From JAAURS01 sp031362245 (GTDB taxonomy: Bacteria; Cyanobacteriota; Cyanobacteriia; Thermosynechococcales; Thermosynechococcaceae), in NCBI GenBank assembly GCA_031362245.1, contig JANLSD010000117.1:1-12299 (forward strand): a DNA stretch of 12,299 bases. The letters run 5' to 3'. A program made the position numbers and the translations under genes. Of this stretch, positions 5,915 to 12,299 are shown in pieces. The notes under the pieces are model-generated. The model searched no databases and was not told the origin of the DNA. It saw nothing but the letters and a program-made list of their open reading frames with translations. Numbering within the stretch: position 1 is the first letter of the stretch; every line of letters starts with the position of its first letter.

Positions 5915-8491
5915 CTACAGCCAATTACCCACCAATACATAGGGTGCCCAGTGGAGCGGATGCCGAAAATCAGGATCTTTCAAAAGCTTGAGCTGCGCTT
6001 GGCGGAGTGCTTCAGCCTTCGTTGTTCCTGGCTGAGAGATTGCCGCATAAAACGTTTCCATAAACAGACTGCTCGACTCATCATCCACCGTCCAAAGGGT
6101 GGCGATCGTGCTGCGGGTGCCTGCCTGTACTGCCATCCCTGCTAACCCCAAAGCGGCATGTTTATCGCCCGTCGCAGTTTCACAGGCGCTCAATACGAGT
6201 AGATCGATCGCCTGGCTGAAAGGCTGCTGTCGTTTCTCAATCAGGTCTTTGAGATCGTAAAGCGAGATGGGTTTGTCCCAAGCCAACAGAAAGGTTTGGT
6301 CAATATTGGAGCTAAATTGACCGTGGGTGGCAAAATGTAGCACCGTTGCATCAGAGCCTTCCACCGCATTGGCGATCGCCCGACTGGTGAATTGTTCATT
6401 AAGCAGTACGTTACCTGGCACTTTCTGTACAATCGTTTTTAACTCATCCGGTACAAACGCTAAAGGCGAAAATGCCGGACGGCCCAAGGGGAACCCAGGA
6501 CGGCTTAGGGATAAACCAGCGGCTAGACTGCGCTTGGGACTGGTGGCGTTAGGGTTTGGGGTGATGAGCTGAAGACTAGGGGCGATCGCCACGGCGTAGC
6601 GCTCGATCAAAAATTGTTTGCCATCATAGAGCGCCGCGAGGGGGACATTGCTCAGCTCGCTGTCCGGCACAAACACTAGGGTTTTGATGCTGTTCTTTTG
6701 GAGCAACACCTCCGTCGGCCCCACCAGCAAACGATAGAGATCTAGCCCTAGAGTTTTGCCTTCAGGAGCCGTGTAGGGTTTTTCTAACGCGTCCCGCATT
6801 TGGGCTACGGTGGTTTCCACCTGCTTTTTGGGGACAGACTGGCTAAAGAGCTGGATCGATTTATCTGGCAAACTGAGCAGTGTTACAACCCGATCCTCCA
6901 ACACAATGGGATACAGCAGTGCAGTGCCAGACTGAAGATTTTCGGTGATGGGATGGCGATGATCTTCGAGACAAGAAGATCGCAGAAAATAAGATAGCTC
7001 CGCTAAACGCAGAGACTCGATCACCTGTTGAGCTGTCTTGAGTCGTTCGACGCTAGGGGAAGCCTCTCCATAGGTCTGGAGCAATAAATCAACATATTCT
7101 CGATAGACTGGCTCTACTTGGTCGCGAAAGGAAAATTGCAGATCATTATTGACGGCGACCAGAGATTGGCGCAGCCCCTGCAATATTTCTACAGCCTCAC
7201 GATAGGAATCGAGGGCGGCTTCTGTTTTACCTTGGGCCTTCAAAATCCTTCCAAGCTGCCACTTCCAGCGGTAGCAACTTTCATCTGAGTGGGCTTGCAT
7301 GGCCAAACTTAGGGCTTCACGGGTGGTGCGTTCTGCGTCTACCCATTGATGAGTGCTGGTGTAAAGACGGCCTAAATTGCCAACGGCAAAGGACTCTAGA
7401 CGTAAATCCTGAATTTGTCTTGCCTGCTGGATCGCCTGCTGGAGTCCCTTGGCAATTTCTAAAATAGAGGGTTTTTGGGTGGCAAGGTGAATTGCAATCT
7501 GACTTTCAGAGAGCTGAAGCCGTTGGGCTAAATTTTTATGGCTAGAGGGGTGTTGGTTGAGAGTTTTGCTCAACGTCAGGGCTAAGGATTGTGCGTCTGA
7601 CCATTCTTTCTGGGCAATCAGGATACGGAGGCGATTCAGATTTGCCTTGAGTTGGATCTCAGGGCGATCGCTCTGCTGAGTAGCCTTCTGAAATGCATCT
7701 AATGCCTCGGGGATCTGCTGTTGTGCATAGGCTAAGTTGCCTTGTCCAATCAGGAGCATTGCTGCCTGATGGTCTAGATGGTTGGCTTGGGCGATCGTCC
7801 GTGCTGCGCTCAAGGTACTTTTGGCTCGGTCAAATTCACCAATTTGGGTTAGCATCTGGCCCAAGTTCAGGGCCATTGTCAGCCGCAGATCTGGCTCTGG
7901 CTGGCGTGCGATCAGTTGTTCTGCTTGGGTAAGAGTGCTTCGTGCCCGCAGAAAATAACCCAGAGACTGCTCCGCTTGGGCTTGGTTAATCAGACTACCT
8001 GTTTCGCCAACGCGGTCATCCAGTTGACGATAGACCGTTGCCGATTTTTGCCAGCTTGCCAAAGCTGCATCGGCTTTGCCTTTGGAAAGCTGAAGACTGC
8101 CCTGGGTATTGAGCAATCGAGCAAATACGACTGTGGTTTGACTGGCCTGATTGCCATCGGTGACGAGTTTGAGTCCCCGATTTAAGGTAGCTTGAGCGGT
8201 GTCGTATTGACCGAGTTCTTGGTAGGCCAGGGTGAGGTAATTGAGGGCCAGTGCTTCATCAACGGGGGACTGTTGTTGTTGGGCAAGATTGGCGGCTTGC
8301 TCCCATTGATGGGCAGCGGCGGTGAAGTTGCCGTTTTGGTAAAGCGATAACCCCTGTTGAATGGGGGTGTTGGTGATCAGAGGAGTCTGTTTGGCAATTG
8401 CCCCTGTCCCGTGGAGTCCTAGCCACAGCAGTAGCCCGACCAAAAAGCTGGTGAGGAAAATGTGCGATCGCCTTAATCTGAGATGCTTCAT
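5915..8491 (-). CDS. Exported TPR-CHAT caspase-like protease
   Basis: An 858-aa protein. Residues 1-33 form a signal peptide: basic start MKHLRLRRSH, a hydrophobic core to about 26, and AIA before a predicted cut at 33/34. Residues about 40-470 are helical repeats of TPR type, with recurring pieces such as GNFTAAAHQWEQA and LGQYDTAQATLNRG. The C-terminal part (about 580-858) is a CHAT domain, a clan-CD peptidase related to caspases and separase. The catalytic dyad is visible as FATHG (His723) and LSACETATG (Cys770), followed by GLAGMAVQAGTRSTIATLW, the usual post-Cys segment. The dyad is intact, so it is probably an active Cys protease acting in the periplasm or outside the cell, with the TPRs binding substrate. 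It starts 6 nt after the exoprotein stop, and its Shine-Dalgarno GAGG overlaps that TGA, so the pair should be translationally coupled. Physiological substrate unknown. Confidence 0.93.
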   Translation of the reverse strand: MKHLRLRRSHIFLTSFLVGLLLWLGLHGTGAIAKQTPLITNTPIQQGLSLYQNGNFTAAAHQWEQAANLAQQQQSPVDEALALNYLTLAYQELGQYDTAQATLNRGLKLVTDGNQASQTTVVFARLLNTQGSLQLSKGKADAALASWQKSATVYRQLDDRVGETGSLINQAQAEQSLGYFLRARSTLTQAEQLIARQPEPDLRLTMALNLGQMLTQIGEFDRAKSTLSAARTIAQANHLDHQAAMLLIGQGNLAYAQQQIPEALDAFQKATQQSDRPEIQLKANLNRLRILIAQKEWSDAQSLALTLSKTLNQHPSSHKNLAQRLQLSESQIAIHLATQKPSILEIAKGLQQAIQQARQIQDLRLESFAVGNLGRLYTSTHQWVDAERTTREALSLAMQAHSDESCYRWKWQLGRILKAQGKTEAALDSYREAVEILQGLRQSLVAVNNDLQFSFRDQVEPVYREYVDLLLQTYGEASPSVERLKTAQQVIESLRLAELSYFLRSSCLEDHRHPITENLQSGTALLYPIVLEDRVVTLLSLPDKSIQLFSQSVPKKQVETTVAQMRDALEKPYTAPEGKTLGLDLYRLLVGPTEVLLQKNSIKTLVFVPDSELSNVPLAALYDGKQFLIERYAVAIAPSLQLITPNPNATSPKRSLAAGLSLSRPGFPLGRPAFSPLAFVPDELKTIVQKVPGNVLLNEQFTSRAIANAVEGSDATVLHFATHGQFSSNIDQTFLLAWDKPISLYDLKDLIEKRQQPFSQAIDLLVLSACETATGDKHAALGLAGMAVQAGTRSTIATLWTVDDESSSLFMETFYAAISQPGTTKAEALRQAQLKLLKDPDFRHPLHWAPYVLVGNWL

Positions 8492-8497
8492 AAATCC

Positions 8498-10591
8498 TCA
8501 ACGCCCCAATGCCGAAGTCAACGCAGGCTCAGCAGATGTGGGTTGGGTTGCGGTACAGGCTTGGGACGGTGGCCGGAAAGCAGATGCAGATGCCACCAAA
8601 TGAACAGAGCCGTCTGCTTCAAAAGAGAATCCTTGAGCTTCGATGATCGGTTGTGGAACAGGCGCAATAGTTTGAGATGTGCCCCTGGGCAAAACAGCAC
8701 GAGTGCTATTTCCTTGGCCAATGACGGGAGGAACGGTACGAAAATCTTGCCAAACAGCCATATTTTGGTCAGAGTCAACGGGTGTTGTTGGCATTCCACC
8801 TCGGCCTGAGTAGATAAAACTATCGCGATTACTGCTGCGACGGGTGCCAAAGCACTCGGGCTTCAGAATTTTTTGGCCTAGCACAACGGGAAGCGTCGCC
8901 CTCTCCCCCAATGGATTGGCAGAAATGAGGTTGGTCTCAACGGTACCATCTATCCCAAATTCAGATCGGGCCGTGATGTCGCTTGTGTTGGGCATGTTTG
9001 ATGTGTTGGGCGAGATCCCAAAGAGTCCTTGGGTGGTAACTTTAATATTGCCGCCGTTGCCAAATACAGCATCGGTACTAATGTTGCTGTCTTCGTTGGG
9101 TACAGCGGCTATGACACCTGCCAGAATTTTAATGTTGCCACCATTGCCTGTGGTGGTGCTAGACGTTAAAATATTGCTCTGGTTACGCAGTACTAAGGCA
9201 TCAGATGCCCCTATATCAATGCTCCCCCCTTTCCCTGATGTGGTTGTACCCCTTATAACAGACCCTTGATCTAGCAGAATTGAGCGGGCAAAAATATTGA
9301 TCGAACCAGCACTCCCAGTTCCTACCGCAGCCACGCTGAGTTTAGAACCCTGATCTAGGTTTAAGCTACCAGTGGTAATGAAGATATTGCCGCCCGATGA
9401 TCCCCGACCGCCATCCGAGCCAATAGAACTTTTGTCGGTCAGATAAATTTGCTCAGCTTTAATTGATACATTGCCCGCCAACCCAGGAATAGAGTTATCA
9501 CTATTGGCTGAAGCATTGATCGATGCTCCTTGAGAAAGACGGAGTGTTTTTGTCTGAATTTCAACATTTCCGCCGGCGGCTGAGCTGACAGTACTAGGGA
9601 CAATTGTACTATTCGTTAACTCGAATAGAGCTGAGGCAGTAATAGAGATGGATACATCTTTTTTCTCGCTGGGGGAGACTAGACCACCAATCTGTACCCC
9701 ATCCATTACTCGAACTTGGCGACCGTGTAAAAAAACATCAGTATTGATCCCAAAAACGATTAATGAGTCACGAAGCGTCAGATCTTTGTAAGTTTGCACC
9801 CCAGAAAAATCTAAAGCCCAACCACGACTATTATTATTGGTCGTACTCAACTTGACTGTCTCTCCGGCACCTACGCTGCCGAGATCTATCCGCCCATTGT
9901 TAGCTGTCACAAATGAGAATTCAAAATCGTCAAGAGAAGTTCCCGTACCCTGAAGGGAAACATCTCCACCCACCAAGGCTAAAGTTTGTCCATCTCGTAC
10001 CCCAAAATCTTCACCTGACTGAGTAAATTGACCCAAAATAGGAGCAGGGTTTGCGCCAAACTGTAGCCCAATGGGAACCCCCAGGGTTAATACGGGCAAT
10101 GGTGCGGTTGGGTTTCTGGCATTGAATTTGTAGCCATTTTCAAAGACAACACTATCGGCAGTACTCGCAAGAAAAGAACCGCTCAGATCTAGTTTCGCAT
10201 TAGGGCCAAAAATAATGCCATTGGGGTTAATGAGAAATAAGCTGACGGGATGCCCCACGTCTTCATTGTTAAGGGTGCCAAAGATTTGAGAGATATCTGT
10301 ACCCGTTACACGGGCAACAACATTAGATACGCTGGGATAGTCAGAGAGCTGAAATCTTGCAGTCCAACCCTCTTCAACAGAGAAGCTTAAAAAGCTGTGG
10401 AGCAGGTTTTGTTGGGCTTGGGTACCGCCCGAAATCTGATAGATCTGCGCTTGAAGATTGGTTTCAACCTGAGTGCCTAGGGTTCCATCGGGTTGAACTT
10501 GTGCGACTGATGGCGTTTGCCATGAAAGGGTAGCCGCAGTCCACAATAGTAAAACCTGACCCAAAATGACACCGTACCGAAATAACAGCAT
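8498..10591 (-). CDS. Two-partner-secretion exoprotein with haemagglutinin N-terminal (TPS) domain
   Basis: A 697-aa secreted protein. A signal peptide (1-30, ending SVA before QVQ) is followed by a TPS domain (about 33-190) with NLLHSFLSFSV (62-72), INPNGIIFGPNAKLDLSG (121-138, containing the NPNG hallmark) and SFLASTAD. This domain is recognised by a TpsB outer-membrane pore; none is in the window. The middle (about 200-570) is a right-handed beta-helix built from repeats of the type GGNI.I......L..GS.I, rich in Gly, Ser, Asn and Thr. The C-terminal part (578-697) has PECFG, YSGRGGMP and IIEAQGFSFEADGSVHLVA, typical of the ends of cyanobacterial members, so the protein is complete although short for TpsA proteins. 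Its only cysteines are 580 and 679. The ATG start at 10591 has only a poor Shine-Dalgarno. It is followed after 6 nt by the CHAT protease, and it contains no HIP1 site. Confidence 0.92.
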   Translation of the reverse strand: MLLFRYGVILGQVLLLWTAATLSWQTPSVAQVQPDGTLGTQVETNLQAQIYQISGGTQAQQNLLHSFLSFSVEEGWTARFQLSDYPSVSNVVARVTGTDISQIFGTLNNEDVGHPVSLFLINPNGIIFGPNAKLDLSGSFLASTADSVVFENGYKFNARNPTAPLPVLTLGVPIGLQFGANPAPILGQFTQSGEDFGVRDGQTLALVGGDVSLQGTGTSLDDFEFSFVTANNGRIDLGSVGAGETVKLSTTNNNSRGWALDFSGVQTYKDLTLRDSLIVFGINTDVFLHGRQVRVMDGVQIGGLVSPSEKKDVSISITASALFELTNSTIVPSTVSSAAGGNVEIQTKTLRLSQGASINASANSDNSIPGLAGNVSIKAEQIYLTDKSSIGSDGGRGSSGGNIFITTGSLNLDQGSKLSVAAVGTGSAGSINIFARSILLDQGSVIRGTTTSGKGGSIDIGASDALVLRNQSNILTSSTTTGNGGNIKILAGVIAAVPNEDSNISTDAVFGNGGNIKVTTQGLFGISPNTSNMPNTSDITARSEFGIDGTVETNLISANPLGERATLPVVLGQKILKPECFGTRRSSNRDSFIYSGRGGMPTTPVDSDQNMAVWQDFRTVPPVIGQGNSTRAVLPRGTSQTIAPVPQPIIEAQGFSFEADGSVHLVASASAFRPPSQACTATQPTSAEPALTSALGR

Positions 10592-10848
10592 TCTTTTTTG
10601 TTGAAACGGCCTGTGATTGATATTGTAATCCTTTCGTTTGGCTACCCCAGTTTTTCTAAGTCAAATTAGTGCACTCCTTTCAAAGAAGTGCACTAGTTGG
10701 GTTGAGTTTTTGAATTCTGTGGGGGTTCCATAGACACTAAAGTGTTTTGATCGCTTAAGTAATTGCTGGCAAAAAAAGTTACCGTTTTGTGGGGGTAAAA
10801 GGTACTGCATCTCTCCAAAGTGTTGGTAGTTTTAATATTGGAAATGAC
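10592..10848. promoter_or_regulatory. Upstream region of the exoprotein/CHAT operon
   Basis: 257 bp without a gene. A TACAAT that could serve as -10 lies on the minus strand near 10620-10630, but no -35 fits at 17 bp. A strong inverted repeat (10667-10695) and a small ACACT-AA-AGTGT hairpin (10734-10745) lie upstream of it. The 12-mer TT(C/T)TGTGGGGGT occurs twice, at 10715 and 10785. These are plausible operator or terminator elements, but none can be assigned. Confidence 0.45.
10667..10695. repeat. Perfect 9-bp inverted repeat upstream of the exoprotein gene
   Basis: TAGTGCACT (10667-10675) and AGTGCACTA (10687-10695) pair perfectly. The 11-nt interior can add CTT/AAG pairs, giving a nearly unbroken hairpin. 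It lies about 75 bp upstream of the exoprotein ATG and 150 bp past the 131-aa gene stop. It could be a transcription end for that gene (no good T-run on the minus strand) or a binding site for a dimeric regulator. Confidence 0.7.
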
Positions 10849-11244
10849 TTAAGGGGTGCAAAAAATGCAAACCTTTTTTCGTGTGAGTGGATCGACAGTC
10901 CAAAACCCTGTTAAGTTGCCTGGTGCAACGCAAATACCACAGGGGTTGGTTCCCGCTGCTGCACCAAGGGCAGTAAATTGATTAAAGAGTTCTTTATCTT
11001 GTCCTTTAGAGGCTTTGATTGACTCCAAAAGCGCATTTAACGCGGGCTGTACCTTTTCTTTGACCTTTGGATGTGCGTCAAAATGACTTTTTACGGTTGC
11101 CGCAGCTTTTTCATGATCCCCAAAGGCTAAGTGCACTTGAGCTTCAAGTAACGCTGTCACTTCACCCTCCTTGGCTGAAGTTTTGAGATCATGAATGGCA
11201 TCTTCTACGGTGAGAAAGGCTTCGGGTTTCTGAGATTCCGGCAT
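10849..11244 (-). CDS. Unrecognised 131-aa protein with CxxC-x20-CxxC C-terminal tail
   Basis: I do not recognise this protein. Residues 1-95 look all-helical and charged, with a TPR-like stretch LLEAQVHLAFGDHEKAAATV (32-51) followed by SHFDAHPKVKEKV. A short low-complexity link (ALGAAAG, 92-98) leads to a tail with C102-GI-C105, GNLTGFWTVDPLTRKK, then C126-IF-C129-TP at the very end. Two CxxC pairs 20 residues apart fit a zinc ribbon or other metal knuckle, or a redox site. A helical leader, Gly/Ala linker and Cys-rich end also recall ribosomal-peptide precursors, but no modification gene is nearby. No signal peptide or membrane segment is seen. The ATG start at 11244 has AGGA about 9 nt upstream. 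It lies between the methyltransferase gene and the exoprotein operon on the same strand, with spacers of 119 and 257 bp holding inverted repeats, so it may be transcribed alone. Confidence 0.8.
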   Translation of the reverse strand: MPESQKPEAFLTVEDAIHDLKTSAKEGEVTALLEAQVHLAFGDHEKAAATVKSHFDAHPKVKEKVQPALNALLESIKASKGQDKELFNQFTALGAAAGTNPCGICVAPGNLTGFWTVDPLTRKKVCIFCTP

Positions 11245-11290
11245 GACTCAATTCCTATCAAAAGTATAAGGATAAATATTCCTCAGTGCT

Positions 11291-11359
11291 TTACGGCATT
11301 GCTGCTTTAACGCTGGTGAATTTATACAGTTATCAGCGTTAAAAACCGACATGCCGCAA
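11291..11359 (-). repeat. Two-helix inverted repeat between methyltransferase and 131-aa gene
   Basis: The inner arms TTTAACGCTG (11306-11315) and CAGCGTTAAA (11334-11343) pair over 10 bp with an 18-nt loop. The outer arms TTACGGCAT (11291-11299) and ATGCCGCAA (11351-11359) pair over 9 bp on the minus-strand RNA (one G-U). A 6/7-nt internal loop separates the helices. The structure starts 4 nt after the methyltransferase stop (11366-11364) and ends about 45 nt before the 131-aa ATG. It could be a 3' end structure, a leader RNA element, or the remnant of a small mobile element. Confidence 0.7.
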
Positions 11360-11363
11360 CTCT

Positions 11364-12299
11364 TTATAAAAGTTTACGCTCCGTCGTCCAGCGCCATCCC
11401 GGCCATTGTTCTGAGGGTAAAGCCTGCGCCTCTCCTGAAGCTGTGTTGTGAAGCACCATTGCAAAGGCCCCAGCCCCCAACCCTGCTTGAGGCCACATTC
11501 GGTAGCAAGGCAGATCCGTTAAGTGGGATTGATACGCTGCCAGATGGTCTATGGGGCGAGGCTCAAACTGCGGAAACTTTCGCAGCAGCCACTGCCCCAC
11601 CTGCTCATTTTCTTCGGGGGCAAAGGTGCAGGTTGTATAAACCAAGTAACCGCCTGGAGCCACCACCTGGGCTGCGTTGGCTAAAATCCGTTTCTGCCGC
11701 TGGGCGTTTTGCCTAATGGTGACTGGATGAAAACACCCCTCTGCCTTACCTCCCTTCGCCAACAGTGACTGTCCCGAACAGGGGGCATCCACGACCACTA
11801 CATCGGCTGTCTGGGGGAGTCTTAGGGCTAAGTGGCTGGGATCGGTGCTGAGGGCGATCGCCGGATTCACCCCACACCGTTTCAAATTCCCAATCAGCAT
11901 CCCCACCCGTTTGCCGATGGTTTCGTTGCAGATGAGCTGCTCGGGTTGGAGCGATCGCCAAGCAAAGATGCTCTTACCCCCTGGTGCTGCACACACATCG
12001 ATGACGACCCTAGGATTTTGCGGCAGCGTTATTAAAACCGATGCGGCAAACACCGATGAAAAATCTAGGCAGTAATAGTGGCCTGCCTCGTGGAGCGGAT
12101 GAGAACCAGGAGTGGATCCTACTGCGAGGCGATCGACAAACTCTGGTTGCCAGGGGAGGGGAGGCTCCACGGCAAAGGGCATCTCATCGGGGCGCGGTTT
12201 CAGCCATAGAATACATGAAGGGTAAAACTGTGGATTGGTGAGCGCCTGGACAAAAGCGTCTTGGTCTACGGCGTCGTTAAATAGTTTTTGGCTCAATTT
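11364..12299 (-). CDS. RsmB/NOP2/Sun-family RNA (cytosine-5) methyltransferase, 5' end probably outside the window
   Basis: At least 310 residues of an S-adenosylmethionine-dependent RNA m5C methyltransferase of the RsmB/RsmF/NOP2/Sun family. From a TTG at 12296 (numbering used here), motifs are: HPLHEAGHYYCLDFSS (66-81), the usual pre-catalytic segment; motif I DVCAAPGGKS (100-109), binding SAM; motif IV DAPCSG (170-175) with Cys173, which helps release product; and motif VI TTCTFAPEENE (221-231) with Cys223, the likely catalytic nucleophile. Both cysteines are present, so it should be active on rRNA or tRNA. The frame stays open to the window edge, and related proteins often read KLS-KLF here, so the TTG is not trusted as start. 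No C-terminal PUA domain follows the catalytic domain, unlike E. coli RsmF, which makes this a short form. Two HIP1 octamers (11854, 11951) lie within it. Confidence 0.88.
   Translation of the reverse strand, partial: KLSQKLFNDAVDQDAFVQALTNPQFYPSCILWLKPRPDEMPFAVEPPLPWQPEFVDRLAVGSTPGSHPLHEAGHYYCLDFSSVFAASVLITLPQNPRVVIDVCAAPGGKSIFAWRSLQPEQLICNETIGKRVGMLIGNLKRCGVNPAIALSTDPSHLALRLPQTADVVVVDAPCSGQSLLAKGGKAEGCFHPVTIRQNAQRQKRILANAAQVVAPGGYLVYTTCTFAPEENEQVGQWLLRKFPQFEPRPIDHLAAYQSHLTDLPCYRMWPQAGLGAGAFAMVLHNTASGEAQALPSEQWPGWRWTTERKLL

Noticed and set aside
8844..9269. Plus-strand ORF of 141 aa inside the exoprotein gene
   Set aside because: It is antisense to Gly/Ser-rich beta-helix coding sequence, which commonly leaves long open frames on the other strand; no motif or ribosome site.
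10849..11244. Peptide precursor (RiPP) reading of the 131-aa protein
   Set aside because: No modification enzyme, peptidase-transporter or recognisable leader family is in the window, and the helical part looks more like a folded TPR-like domain. Kept only as an alternative.
1..12299. CRISPR array, insertion sequence, or phage genes
   Set aside because: No regularly spaced repeats, transposase motifs, terminal inverted repeats around an ORF, or phage structural proteins were seen. The CHAT protease has no gRAMP/Cas7-11 partner here and carries a signal peptide, so it is not a CRISPR-linked protease.

Overview
The window is cyanobacterial. At least 13 exact copies of the HIP1 octamer GCGATCGC occur in 12.3 kb (for example at 16, 2552, 3017, 3891, 4234, 4453, 5168, 6372, 6582, 7674, 8464, 11854 and 11951), where chance would give well under one. 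Several genes are of types known mainly from cyanobacteria: a DUF4079 membrane protein, a DUF1815 protein, a NIL-domain/two-cluster ferredoxin, a CYP110-like P450, and a haemagglutinin-type exoprotein beside a TPR-CHAT protease. I cannot name a species; a filamentous or Leptolyngbya-like lineage is only a guess.

Region 1 (1-3547, all minus strand). The left edge holds the first 22 codons of glyQ (glycyl-tRNA synthetase alpha). Going right come a clear intrinsic terminator, the DUF4079 membrane protein, an epoxide-hydrolase-like alpha/beta hydrolase whose nucleophile position is Gly instead of Asp, the DUF1815 protein (true start probably GTG at 2131), a gene-poor stretch of about 350 bp, a NIL-domain ferredoxin with two [4Fe-4S] motifs, and a WrbA-like flavodoxin-fold protein. 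The 65 bp between the flavodoxin stop and the ferredoxin start is almost wholly one nested hairpin that includes the ferredoxin start codon.

Region 2 (3548-5914). A 69-bp divergent promoter region separates the flavodoxin gene from a plus-strand pair: a complete cytochrome P450 and, 15 nt downstream, a membrane-anchored SGNH/GDSL hydrolase. This pair probably forms one unit acting on a lipid or ester; the flavodoxin and ferredoxin next door are conceivable electron donors. The pair ends against the next minus-strand operon in a 183-bp convergent spacer with two short REP-like palindromes.

Region 3 (5915-10591, minus). A two-partner-secretion (TpsA-type) exoprotein is followed 6 nt later by a TPR-CHAT caspase-like protease. 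Both carry signal peptides. The protease Shine-Dalgarno overlaps the exoprotein stop, so the two look translationally coupled. No TpsB transporter is present in the window.

Region 4 (10592-12299, minus). A 257-bp spacer with a strong inverted repeat leads to an unrecognised 131-aa protein with a C-terminal CxxC-x20-CxxC tail. Next is a 69-nt two-helix inverted repeat, then an RsmB/NOP2/Sun-family RNA m5C methyltransferase whose 5' end probably lies beyond the right edge.

The most unusual items are the coupled exoprotein/CHAT protease operon, the Cys-tailed 131-aa protein beside it, the nucleophile-less hydrolase, and the two long intergenic RNA-like hairpins.
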